Source: Streptomyces sp. CCM_MD2014
GTDB lineage: Bacteria > Actinomycetota > Actinomycetes > Streptomycetales > Streptomycetaceae
Length of the DNA: 64,000 nucleotides
Reading direction: 5' to 3'
Assembly (NCBI RefSeq): GCF_000772045.1
Contig: NZ_CP009754.1
Location: 186,001-250,000 of the forward strand
Part shown: in pieces, positions 1-7,616 of the stretch
Position numbering within the stretch: the first letter of the stretch is position 1
Layout of the letters: each line of letters opens with the position of its first letter
Made by a program: the position numbers and the translations under genes
Notes under the pieces: model-generated
Seen by the model: the letters and a program-made list of their open reading frames with translations, nothing else
Told to the model about the DNA's origin: nothing
Database searches by the model: none

Positions 1-478
1 AGACGCCCACGGTGTCGGCCGAGGCCGAGTAGGAGCGGACCTTCTCACGCAACTTGTCGGGGAGCTTGGCCCCGGTGGAGCGTTCGGCGGCGGCCTCGGC
101 CATCGGTGCCACCAGGGGCCGCACGGTCTGCGCCGGGCCGCCGATGCTGTTCAGGCCGAAGGCCGCGGTGACCTGCCGGACCAGCAGGTAGACGGTGAGG
201 AACCGGCCGGCGCTGAGCTTGCCCAGGCGGCCGATGAGATTGCGGGCCTGCTCGCGCAGGCCGTAGCGCTCGAGCAGCCCGATCACCGGGAGCACGATGG
301 CGTAGACGGTGACCGAGCGGCTGTCGGCGAAGGACCGGCCGAAGGCCGCGAGGACCTCCAGCGGGTCCATCTTGCCGAGCAGTCCGGTGACGATACCGGC
401 GACGCCCACCACGAGGACGGGGTTGCGGCGCGTGACGAATCCGAGGATCACCACGACCACACCGAGGAGAACGATCAT
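1..478 (-). CDS. DUF969 family membrane protein, partial (probable 5-oxoproline transporter subunit)
   Basis: The 3' part is cut off by the window edge. The visible 159 residues begin with a hydrophobic MIVLLGVVVVILGF segment, followed by further hydrophobic stretches and a conserved-looking FGLNSIGGPAQTVRPLVAPMAEAAAE stretch (split here: FGLNSIGGPAQ, then TVRPLVAPMAEAAAE). DUF969 proteins are inner-membrane proteins that pair with DUF979 and co-occur with pxpABC, where they are thought to import 5-oxoproline. The divergent pxpA fits that role. The ATG at 478 is preferred because GAAGAAGG lies upstream of it; an in-frame ATG at 499 is possible. The DUF979 partner is expected just outside the window. 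Confidence 0.75.
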   Translation of the reverse strand, partial: MIVLLGVVVVILGFVTRRNPVLVVGVAGIVTGLLGKMDPLEVLAAFGRSFADSRSVTVYAIVLPVIGLLERYGLREQARNLIGRLGKLSAGRFLTVYLLVRQVTAAFGLNSIGGPAQTVRPLVAPMAEAAAERSTGAKLPDKLREKVRSYSASADTVGV

Positions 479-593
479 TCGGTGGCCTTCTTCAGGCATG
501 AGGGGGCAGGGCACGGATCCGGAGCTTCGGAACGTGACTCATCGGTCCCGGGGACCATAGCTCCAGATACGTGGCAGATGCACGGACACTAGC

Positions 594-608
594 GATCGTT
601 GAACGATC
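594..608. promoter_or_regulatory. 15-bp palindromic operator, copy 1 (FadR/GntR-like)
   Basis: GATCGTTGAACGATC is a perfect dyad of 7-bp arms around a central G. Its core TCGTTGAACGA fits the TNGTNNNACNA pattern of FadR-subfamily GntR regulators. It lies in the divergent gap between the DUF969 gene and pxpA. The regulator is not visible in the window. Confidence 0.65.
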
Positions 609-665
609 TAACAAGAGGTGAATCCTCACCGATTCGGAAGCGGACAAGCCGGAGGTCCCTTGTCG

Positions 666-680
666 GATCGTTCAACGATC
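666..680. promoter_or_regulatory. 15-bp palindromic operator, copy 2 (FadR/GntR-like)
   Basis: GATCGTTCAACGATC is the exact reverse complement of the site at 594-608, with its centre 72 bp away. It ends 15 bp before the proposed GTG start of pxpA, so a bound regulator would block the pxpA promoter. Two mirrored sites suggest looping or cooperative control of both divergent units. Confidence 0.65.
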
Positions 681-695
681 GTCTACGTTCAAGGG

Positions 696-1448
696 GTGAT
701 CGACCTCAACGCAGATCTCGGTGAAGGCTTCGGCCGCTGGACCCTCACCGACGACGACGCCCTGCTCTCCGTCGTCACCAGCGCCAACGTCGCCTGCGGA
801 TTCCACGCGGGCGACCCCTCGGTGATGCGCCGCGTCTGCGACCTCGCCGCGGAGCGCGGGGTGCGGATCGGGGCGCAGGTGTCCTACCGCGACCTGGCGG
901 GCTTCGGACGGCGCGCCATGGACGTGCCCGCCGACGAGCTGACGGCCGAGGTGGCGTACCAGATCGGCGCGCTCCGGGTCTTCGCCGAGGCCGCCGGGGC
1001 CACGGTCGCCTACGTCAAGCCGCACGGCGCGCTCTACAACCGCACCGTCCACGACGACGCACAGGCCCGTGCGGTCGTGGCCGGGGTACGGCTGGCGGGC
1101 GGCGCACTGCCGGTGCTGGGCCTGCCCGGCTCGCGGCTGCTCGCGGCCGCCGCGGACGCGGGACTCACCGGCGTCCCGGAGGCCTTCGCGGACCGCGCCT
1201 ACACCTCGCGGGGCACCCTGGTACCCCGCAGCGAGCCTGGCTCGGTGGTGACGGACGAGGACGCGGTGGTACGCCGTGCGGTGACCTTCGCCGTGGAGGG
1301 CTCCGTCGAGGCCGTGGACGGCAGCACCGTCGCGGTCGCCGCCCGCTCGCTGTGTGTGCACGGCGACACACCGAACGCCGCGCGGATCGCGGCCCGGGTG
1401 CGTGCGGCGCTGGAGGCGTCCGGGGTCGGGATCGGGGCGTTCGCGTGA
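696..1448 (+). CDS. pxpA: 5-oxoprolinase subunit PxpA (LamB/YcsF family)
   Basis: PxpA acts with PxpB and PxpC in ATP-dependent cleavage of 5-oxoproline (pyroglutamate) to glutamate in the cytoplasm. The protein begins IDLNADLGEGFGRW, the diagnostic LamB/YcsF N-terminus. It continues with SANVACGFHAGDPSVM and VKPHGALYN, two further family motifs. From GTG 696 it has 250 residues, the usual family length. An ATG at 618 is in frame but adds a non-conserved leader that reads through the operator at 666-680. No good Shine-Dalgarno spacing is seen at 696, so a leaderless transcript is possible. The stop overlaps the start of pxpB. Confidence 0.9.
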   Translation: MIDLNADLGEGFGRWTLTDDDALLSVVTSANVACGFHAGDPSVMRRVCDLAAERGVRIGAQVSYRDLAGFGRRAMDVPADELTAEVAYQIGALRVFAEAAGATVAYVKPHGALYNRTVHDDAQARAVVAGVRLAGGALPVLGLPGSRLLAAAADAGLTGVPEAFADRAYTSRGTLVPRSEPGSVVTDEDAVVRRAVTFAVEGSVEAVDGSTVAVAARSLCVHGDTPNAARIAARVRAALEASGVGIGAFA

Positions 1449-2227
1449 GCGGTGCCCGGTCCCTCACGGCGCGTCCCGCCGGTCGCCACGCCCTCCTCGT
1501 CGAGCTGGCCGACGCCGAGCACACCGCGGCCTTCCACGCCGAGGTGCTGCGCCGCCGTGCCGCCGGCACGCTGCCGCCGGTCACCGAGGTGGTGCCGGGG
1601 GCGCGGACCGTCCTGCTGGACGGCGTGCCGGACCCGCGGGCGCTGGCCCGCGCGGTCGCCGGCTGGGAGGTGCCGCCGGTCGCGGACGACACGGGCGACG
1701 TGGTGGAGATCCCCGTGTGCTACGACGGGCCGGACCTGGCCGAAGTGGCGGCCCTGTGGGGGGTCGCGCCCGACGAGGTCGGCGCGCGCCACCGCGCGCA
1801 CACCTACCGGGTCGCGTTCTGCGGCTTCGCGCCCGGCTTCGGCTATCTCACCGGGCTGGCGCCCCGGCTGCACGTCCCGCGCCGGTCCACGCCCCGGACC
1901 CGGGTGCCGGCCGGCGCGGTGGCCCTCGCCGGTCCGTACAGCGCCGTCTATCCCCGCGCCACTCCGGGCGGCTGGCAGCTGATCGGCACCATGCCCGACC
2001 CGCGGCCGCTGTGGGACCCGGCGCGGGAGCGGGCCGCACTCCTCACGCCGGGGACGCGCGTGCGGTTCGTCACAGCGGACGACGTCACGACCACCGGCGC
2101 CCCGGGGGACGGCGCCACGGCCACCGGTCCCCCGGGGGACGACGTCACCGCCACCGGCGTCCCGGCGGAGGGCGCCACGACCGGCGACGGCAACGCGGCC
2201 GGGACGAGCCCGGAGGCCGGGGCATGA
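1445..2227 (+). CDS. pxpB: 5-oxoprolinase subunit PxpB (allophanate hydrolase subunit 1-like)
   Basis: Partner of PxpC in the kinase/hydrolase part of 5-oxoprolinase. The GTG at 1445 overlaps the pxpA stop by 4 bp (GTGA), which implies translational coupling. FCGFAPGFGYLTGL and the PRRSTPRTRVPAGAVALAG region (about residues 122-160) match the KipI/AHS1 family. The last 45 or so residues are low-complexity: a decapeptide of the type TATGPPGDDV is repeated three times, encoded by a 30-bp tandem repeat at about 2088-2178. This tail is not part of the AHS1 fold. The stop overlaps the pxpC ATG. Confidence 0.9.
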   Translation: MSGARSLTARPAGRHALLVELADAEHTAAFHAEVLRRRAAGTLPPVTEVVPGARTVLLDGVPDPRALARAVAGWEVPPVADDTGDVVEIPVCYDGPDLAEVAALWGVAPDEVGARHRAHTYRVAFCGFAPGFGYLTGLAPRLHVPRRSTPRTRVPAGAVALAGPYSAVYPRATPGGWQLIGTMPDPRPLWDPARERAALLTPGTRVRFVTADDVTTTGAPGDGATATGPPGDDVTATGVPAEGATTGDGNAAGTSPEAGA

Positions 2228-3081
2228 CGGCCAAGCTGACGACGGTGCGCTCCGGTGCGCTCACCACGGTGCAGGACGCGGGCCGGCCCGGCCACGCCCA
2301 CCTGGGCGTCCCCCGTTCCGGCGCGCTGGACGCGCCCGCGATGCGGCTCGCCAACCGTCTCCTCGGCAACGACCCCGACGCCGCCGTCCTGGAGACGACG
2401 GTGACCGGCTGCGCCCTGCGAGCCGACCAGGACGTCGCCGTCGTGGTCGGCGGGGCGCCCTGCCCGGTGACGGTCGACGGCCGGCCGGCCGCCTGGGGCT
2501 CCCCGGTACGGGTGCCGGCGGGCGCGGTCCTGGACGTCGGGACGGTGACCGCGGGCGTCCGCTCGTACGTCGCCGTCGCGGGCGGTGTCGCCGCCCAACC
2601 CGTCCTGGGCAGCCGCTCGACGGACCTGCTGTCGGGGCTGGGCCCCGCCCCCCTGCGGGACGGGGACGTCGTGGCGGTGGGCGCCCCTGCGGGGCCGGTG
2701 CCGCTGCCCGTCGCCGCCCCCTGGGCCGGGCCGCCCGCCGAACTGGTCCTGCCGGTGCGTCCGGGTCCCCGCGCCGACTGGTTCGCCCCGGCCGCGCTGC
2801 GCACGCTCACCTCGGCCGCCTACCGTGTCTCCCCGCACAGCAACCGCATCGGCCTGCGCACCGAGGGGCCGCCGCTGCGGCACACGTCGACGGGGGAACT
2901 GCCCAGCGAGGGCATGGTTCTGGGCGCCGTACAGGTCCCGCCGGACGGACGCCCGGTGATCTTCCTGCACGACCACCCGACGACAGGCGGATACCCGGTC
3001 ATCGCGGTCGTCCCGGAGCCGGCTCTCGCGGCGGCGGCCCAGGCCGCGGTCGGGACACCGGTGCGCTTCAGCGTCGCCTGA
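2224..3081 (+). CDS. pxpC: 5-oxoprolinase subunit PxpC (allophanate hydrolase subunit 2-like)
   Basis: Third gene of the pxpABC operon; its ATG overlaps the pxpB TGA (ATGA). The 285-residue protein starts with the AHS2 hallmark VRSGALTTVQDAGRPGHAHLGVPRSGALD (split: VRSGALTTVQDAG and RPGHAHLGVPRSGALD). Family motifs continue with RLLGNDPDAAVLE near residue 45 and PSEGMVLGAVQVPPDGRPV near the C-terminus, ending in the HDHPTTGGYPVIAVV signature. PxpB and PxpC form the complex that works on 5-oxoproline with PxpA. Its last 14 bp overlap the convergent DUF2809 gene. Confidence 0.92.
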   Translation: MTAKLTTVRSGALTTVQDAGRPGHAHLGVPRSGALDAPAMRLANRLLGNDPDAAVLETTVTGCALRADQDVAVVVGGAPCPVTVDGRPAAWGSPVRVPAGAVLDVGTVTAGVRSYVAVAGGVAAQPVLGSRSTDLLSGLGPAPLRDGDVVAVGAPAGPVPLPVAAPWAGPPAELVLPVRPGPRADWFAPAALRTLTSAAYRVSPHSNRIGLRTEGPPLRHTSTGELPSEGMVLGAVQVPPDGRPVIFLHDHPTTGGYPVIAVVPEPALAAAAQAAVGTPVRFSVA

Positions 3082-3466
3082 CGGCCAGCGGGCCGGTCAC
3101 CGCGCCGACCGCGTACCAGAACAGGTCCGGTGCGTTGAAGGTGGACCCCAGGACCAGACGGGCAGCCGTGCTCTGCCGGGCGAGGTGTGCCGGCCCGTCG
3201 GTGAGCTGGAGGAACTCCACGCCCCAGCTCACCGCCAGGGCCAGTGCGGCGGCCCTGACCGGTGCCGTCCTCGGCGCCGCCACGAGGACGAGGGCGAACA
3301 GCAGCAGGGTGTACAGGGCGTCGCCGCCGTACTTGGCCACCTCCCCCGTCGCCACGGCCCTGAGCGTGAGTCCGGCACCGACGATCACCGCCGCGGCACC
3401 GGCGGCCGCCAGACGCGTCCGCGTCGGGGCGTCCCGCACGGCGGCCCTGGTGGAGGAGGAAGTCAT
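3068..3466 (-). CDS. DUF2809 family small membrane protein
   Basis: A 132-residue protein with three or four hydrophobic segments, including AAGAAAVIVGAGLTL and YTLLLFALVLVAAPR. The segment VSWGVEFLQLTDGPAH and the C-terminal NAPDLFWYAVGAVTGPLAV are typical of DUF2809/VanZ-like inner-membrane proteins of unknown function. The ATG at 3466 is chosen because the in-frame upstream extension to 3556 is Arg-rich and not family-like. Its 3' end overlaps pxpC convergently by 14 bp, so the two transcripts would be complementary at their ends. Confidence 0.7.
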   Translation of the reverse strand: MTSSSTRAAVRDAPTRTRLAAAGAAAVIVGAGLTLRAVATGEVAKYGGDALYTLLLFALVLVAAPRTAPVRAAALALAVSWGVEFLQLTDGPAHLARQSTAARLVLGSTFNAPDLFWYAVGAVTGPLAVRRR

Positions 3467-3611
3467 GCGCCCATTGTGCGATCGGTTCCGTCGCCGATTT
3501 CCCGCGGGCTCTGGCGGACGCGCGTAGACCTCGGGCACCATCGTCTCGCGCCGCACGACTGCGCGGTCAGCTTCCGCGAGAACCCGCCGGGACGCGAGTG
3601 GAGTGGGGTCA

Positions 3612-4667
3612 GTGCTGCAAGTCGAGTTCGATCAGGGCGCGTTGGCCCGGTTACGGGTGGCCCGCGGCACCGACGCCCTCTGGGAGACGGTGCTGAGCCT
3701 CCAACTGCTCCAGAACGGCCAGGAGTCCCTGACCTACGACCCCTGGCGGCGCGAGGTGCGCCGGGCCCTGCACCGGGCCGGACTGGCCGGCGACGTCAGG
3801 GCGTTGATGCCGCTGTGCCCGGCCGTCGGCTACTTCCCGGACTTCCTGACGCCCGGTCACGGCGACCTCGGTCTCGAGGACGCCGTCGACCGGGTGCAGT
3901 CGACGCCCCGGCGCCGGCTCGTCGCCGAACTGGCCCGGTTGGGTGGCCGGTCGCACCGTCCCCTGCCGCGCAGCGTGCGCTGGGTCGCCACCGGGGAGCC
4001 GGCGGCACTGCGGTGGCTGGGCGGCACGCTGCGGAGGTACTACGCCCTCGCCGTGGCGCCGTACCTGCCCGTGATCCGCGCCCGGGCCGGTGAGGACCGT
4101 GCCCGCCGGGCCGAGGCGGCGCTCACCGGCGGGGCGGAGGCGCTGCTGGGGAGCTACGCGGAACTGCCGGGCTGGCGGCGGCCGGACCGCACCCGGCTCG
4201 CCGCCCCCTACCCCGAATCCCGGGTGCTGCGGCTGGGCGGGCGCCCGCTGACGCTGGTGCCCGCCTTCTTCTGCGTACGCGCCCCACTGGCCCTGGTGGA
4301 CGAGTCGCTGCCGCAGGTGCTGGTGCACCCGCTGGCCCCGGAGCCCGGCTGGCTCCCGCGGTCGCGGGCCGGGGCGGCGGGGCCGTCCGTCGCTCGGCTG
4401 ATCGGCACCTCCCGGGCCTGGATGCTGGAGTCCCTGGAGACGCCGATGACGACGACGGCCCTCGCCGGCGCGCTGCGCCTGGCCCCCTCCACGGCGAGCC
4501 GGCATGCCGCCGTGCTGCGCGAGGCGGGGCTGGTGAGCACCCGGCGCGAGGGCAACCGGGTGCTGCACCGCCGCACGGCGCTCGGATCCGCCCTCCTGGA
4601 GGCTCAGCAGGTGGGCACGCCCGGGAGCCAGGCGTCGGCCACGTCGATGAAGATGTTGGAGACGTAA
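3612..4667 (+). CDS. ArsR-type winged-helix regulator (DUF5937-like N-terminus), contains a TTA codon
   Basis: About 351 residues. The N-terminal part begins VLQVEFDQGALARLRVARG, typical of Streptomyces DUF5937 regulators. The C-terminal helix-turn-helix is TTALAGALRLAPSTASRHAAVLREAGLVSTRREGNRVL (split at APST/ASRH) near residues 285-325. GTG 3612 is preferred over GTG 3603 because of the GGAGTGGGG stretch just upstream. Codon 14 is TTA (3651-3653), which needs the bldA tRNA in Streptomyces. The last 64 bp run antisense into the convergent secreted-protein gene, so the C-terminal QQVGTPGSQASATSMKMLET is a reverse reading of that gene's conserved domain. The target is unknown. Confidence 0.75.
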   Translation: MLQVEFDQGALARLRVARGTDALWETVLSLQLLQNGQESLTYDPWRREVRRALHRAGLAGDVRALMPLCPAVGYFPDFLTPGHGDLGLEDAVDRVQSTPRRRLVAELARLGGRSHRPLPRSVRWVATGEPAALRWLGGTLRRYYALAVAPYLPVIRARAGEDRARRAEAALTGGAEALLGSYAELPGWRRPDRTRLAAPYPESRVLRLGGRPLTLVPAFFCVRAPLALVDESLPQVLVHPLAPEPGWLPRSRAGAAGPSVARLIGTSRAWMLESLETPMTTTALAGALRLAPSTASRHAAVLREAGLVSTRREGNRVLHRRTALGSALLEAQQVGTPGSQASATSMKMLET

Positions 4668-5902
4668 CCGCCGTAGTCGGGCAGGTAGGACCAGGCGTCG
4701 TTGCTGTAGCCGTCGTAGTTCACGAGCTGGCCGTGGACCTGGCACCGCACCCGCACGGTCGTCGGCCCGGGCAGACTCGCCACGCGCGTGGACGCGGTCG
4801 TCGCCTGCTGCCGGATGCTCACGTCGGTGCCCCAGGTCGGGAACGACGTGGTGTCGCCGCCGCCCTCGGTCCACAGGTAGGTGACGGTCACCCAGCCGTT
4901 GTCGTTCAGGCCGACGTTGTAGAAGGTGCCGTCGGCGAGGTCGATGCCGGCCGGGTTGGCGACCTGTCGGCCGAACTCGTCGCGTCCGCCGTTGTAGCCG
5001 TCCTCGTACGCGGCCTGCGCCTCGGGCAGACCCTGCGGGAGGTCCTTCCACTGCTCGCGCACCGACGAGGGGTTCCAGTGGTCGTCGTGGGTGTTCCACG
5101 GGCCGACGTCCCACACGGGCGCCGTCTCGCAGCGGGCCGGCCCGCACACCTGCACCGAGTACTGGCCGCTGCCGTTGGGTGACAGGGCGCGGCGGGAGGG
5201 GAGCGCCACGAAGTGGTCGTTGGCCTGGATGACGTGCCCGTTGGCGGTGGTGTGCCCGACGAGGCCCTCGCGGGTGGCGTAGACGCGCGCGGAGAACGCG
5301 GAGGCCCTGGTCGTCGGCGCCGGCTCGGCGGGGGCGGTGCCCGTGTCGTAGGCCGTCAGGGTCACCGCCCGTACGGCCGCGGTGGGTTCGCCCTCGGCGT
5401 TCCACAGGGTGAGCCGTGCCTGGACGTCGCCGACGTACCGGGGCAGGTCGGCCGGGGCACCGGCCGCCGCCCGCCGCCACTCGGTCCAGGTGCCGTCGGC
5501 CGCGCGTCCTCGCACGTCGACCTCGACGCTCGCCGCGTCGGGCACCGTCGCGTCGAGATCCACGGCGACCCGGTTCACGGGCCGGTCCACGCGGTGCGCC
5601 TCCAGTACGGCGGAGGCGTAGCCGCGGTCCCGGCCGAGGGAGGCGGGGCTGACGGAGCCGTCCCGCACCCGCAGGGCGCCCGCGTCGTACCGGACGTTGA
5701 CGTCGTCGGCACCGGTGCGGGACAGGTCCGCGCGCCAGGTCACCGGGGCGGGCGGGGCCGCGGCGTCGGCGGCCGGGGCGGGGGCGGCGGCGAGGGCCGC
5801 ACCGGCGAGGGCGAGCAGGCACACGGTGCCCGTCAGGGCGCGGGCGGTGCGGGGGCTGCGGCGCGGGGCGGATCCGCCGCGCCGGGAGGAAGGGGTCAGC
5901 AT
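4604..5902 (-). CDS. Secreted protein with DPBB/3D-like region and C-terminal SH3-like domain
   Basis: 432 residues with a long signal peptide (Arg-rich start, then ALTGTVCLLALAGAALAAAPAPA). Residues of about 60-190 resemble a beta-sandwich with DADV-type repeats. The section QANDHFVALPSR ... VWDVGPWN ... GIDLADGTF resembles the Asp motifs of double-psi beta-barrel wall hydrolases; this is an inference. The last 80 residues, from FPTWGTDVSIR to the terminal GVPTC, are nearly identical to the C-terminus of the upstream amidase. The ATG overlaps the amidase stop by 7 bp, so the two genes are co-translated. Both are likely envelope-acting and exported together. Confidence 0.75.
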   Translation of the reverse strand: MLTPSSRRGGSAPRRSPRTARALTGTVCLLALAGAALAAAPAPAADAAAPPAPVTWRADLSRTGADDVNVRYDAGALRVRDGSVSPASLGRDRGYASAVLEAHRVDRPVNRVAVDLDATVPDAASVEVDVRGRAADGTWTEWRRAAAGAPADLPRYVGDVQARLTLWNAEGEPTAAVRAVTLTAYDTGTAPAEPAPTTRASAFSARVYATREGLVGHTTANGHVIQANDHFVALPSRRALSPNGSGQYSVQVCGPARCETAPVWDVGPWNTHDDHWNPSSVREQWKDLPQGLPEAQAAYEDGYNGGRDEFGRQVANPAGIDLADGTFYNVGLNDNGWVTVTYLWTEGGGDTTSFPTWGTDVSIRQQATTASTRVASLPGPTTVRVRCQVHGQLVNYDGYSNDAWSYLPDYGGYVSNIFIDVADAWLPGVPTC

Positions 5903-7278
5903 GCGGGCACTCCTGGGAGCCAGGCGTCGTCGACGTCGATGAAGATGTTGGAGACGTAACCGCCGTGGTCGGGCAGGTACGACCAGGCGTCGTTGCTGTA
6001 GCCGTCGTACTCGACGAGGCCGCCGTGGACCTGGCAGGCCACGCGGACGGTCGTCGGTCCGGGCAGACTCGCCACCCGTGCGGAGTCGGTCGTCGGCTGC
6101 CGGCGGACGCTCACGTCGCTCCCCCAGGTGGGGAAGGGGGTGCCGGCGGCGCCGTCGTCGTCGCCCCGGACCAGGCTCATGTAGTGGGCCCAGTCCCAGT
6201 TCGGGCCGGGATCGGTGTGGTCGTTGCCGGGGACCTCGCTGTGTCCCACGATGTGCGCGCGGTCCCTGGGGATGCCGTACTTGTCGGTGAGGTAGCGGGT
6301 CAGCGCCGCCGAGGAGCGGTACAGGGCTTCGGTGAACCAGGCGGGGTCGTCGACGTAGCCCTCGTGCTCCACGCCGACGGAGTAGGCGTTGGCCGAGCGG
6401 GCGTGCCAGGCGGTGTCGCCCTCGCGGACCGTCTGGGTGGTCTGCCCGTCGGAGGACCGCACCACGTAGTGCGCGCTGACCTGGGCGGAGGGGTTCTGGA
6501 ACCAGCTGATGGACCCCGCGTAGGAGCCCTGGGTGACGTGGACGACCACGGTGGTGATCGCCGAGCCGCGGCCTGCGGTGTAGTTGCCGGAGTAGGCCGG
6601 ATTCCACAGTGCCGAGGGGTATTCGGCGGCCGCGGCGAGCCCCGCGTCGGCGTCGGTCCCGGCGTACCGCCCGCGTTCGGGCCGCACCGTGCGCGGGGCG
6701 ACGGCGACCCGTTCGCCGCCGTCGACGCGGGCCCGGACGCCGTCGGCGAGGAGGTCGTAGACGGCGTCGGCGTACAGCCGGGCCGTGGCCCCGTCGCCGG
6801 GGGCGCCGTAACGGGCGGTGACGGGATACCAGGCGCCGAGCCGGTCGCGGTCGGCGGCGTCGAGTCCGGCCTCGTCGGCCAGGGCGCGCAGTACGGCGGC
6901 GGCGCCGTCGATGTTGGCGCCGGTGTCCCGTCGGAGGTCGGCGAGGCTCGCGCCGGTGAGCCGCGCGGCCTGCTCCAGGGTGTGCCGTTCGGGGTTGCTG
7001 ACCAGGTGCATCATGCCGTAGCCGTTGTCCTGGCTGGGCAGTCCGGCGTGGTCGTCGAGGCGGGTCTCGCCGTAGCCGACGGCGACCAGCAGGTCCCGGG
7101 GGACGTCGTGGGCCTCGGCGGCGCGGGCGAACGCCGTGGTGACGGAGGTGCCGGGCGGGGCCGACGGTGCGGCGACGGCCGGGGACGGGGGGCCGGTCAG
7201 GGGCAGGGCCAGGGCGGCCGCTACGGCCGTCGCGCACAGGGTGGTGCGCGCACGTCTGGCGGGGAGTCCGGAGGACAT
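5896..7278 (-). CDS. Secreted N-acetylmuramoyl-L-alanine amidase (Amidase_2) with C-terminal SH3-like domain
   Basis: 460 residues. A signal peptide (RRARTTLCATAVAAALALPL) is followed by a helical region around residues 45-180 with a lysozyme-like YGETRLDDHAGLPSQDNGYGMMHL segment (split: YGETRLDDHAG, LPSQDNGYGMMHL). The Amidase_2/PGRP domain spans about residues 215-375. It shows ITTVVVHVTQGSYAG with the first zinc His, VGVEHEGY, and GHSEVPGNDHTDPGPNWDW with the second zinc His. It cuts the MurNAc-L-Ala bond of peptidoglycan. The C-terminal 80 residues are shared with the next gene. The ATG at 7278 has GGAG nearby. Confidence 0.88.
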   Translation of the reverse strand: MSSGLPARRARTTLCATAVAAALALPLTGPPSPAVAAPSAPPGTSVTTAFARAAEAHDVPRDLLVAVGYGETRLDDHAGLPSQDNGYGMMHLVSNPERHTLEQAARLTGASLADLRRDTGANIDGAAAVLRALADEAGLDAADRDRLGAWYPVTARYGAPGDGATARLYADAVYDLLADGVRARVDGGERVAVAPRTVRPERGRYAGTDADAGLAAAAEYPSALWNPAYSGNYTAGRGSAITTVVVHVTQGSYAGSISWFQNPSAQVSAHYVVRSSDGQTTQTVREGDTAWHARSANAYSVGVEHEGYVDDPAWFTEALYRSSAALTRYLTDKYGIPRDRAHIVGHSEVPGNDHTDPGPNWDWAHYMSLVRGDDDGAAGTPFPTWGSDVSVRRQPTTDSARVASLPGPTTVRVACQVHGGLVEYDGYSNDAWSYLPDHGGYVSNIFIDVDDAWLPGVPAC

Positions 7279-7616
7279 GTGGGGTGCTCCGCTCTCTCCG
7301 GTGCCCGTGGTGGGTGTGGCGACCGCACGGGCACCGGGAGGGTGCGGCCGGCCGGGTGCGGGGCCGAACCCACCTGTGAGGCACAGAAGTTGACCGCACA
7401 CCGGCCGTCGCATGATGGATCGACCAACTTGTCGTGAGCAAGTCATTGCAGCGTGGGCGAAACACCTCGCCCTCACGCGCGCATCCCCGTGCGCAGCCGC
7501 GCCGCACCGGCCGGCAGACGCAGCGGACGGACGCAGCCGGCACGCAGCACGCACGCCCGCCGACACATGTGCAGTTAAGCCTGTACAGCCTGCCCTGTGG
7601 ACATTAACCTGGAGCC
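7279..7616. promoter_or_regulatory. Divergent control region between the amidase operon and the marR-MFS operon
   Basis: 338 bp without a gene. It holds an imperfect dyad ACTTG-TCGTGAG-CAAGT at 7430-7446, a perfect CTGTACAG palindrome at 7581-7588, and GTTAA/TTAAC half sites at about 7574-7578 and 7604-7608 just before marR. Any of these could be the MarR site; none matches a consensus well enough to decide. Confidence 0.4.

Noticed and set aside
4604..7543. 979-codon minus-strand frame joining the amidase region and the second secreted protein
   Set aside because: The upstream half is Arg/Pro-rich shadow of the amidase frame. The real second gene starts at 5902.
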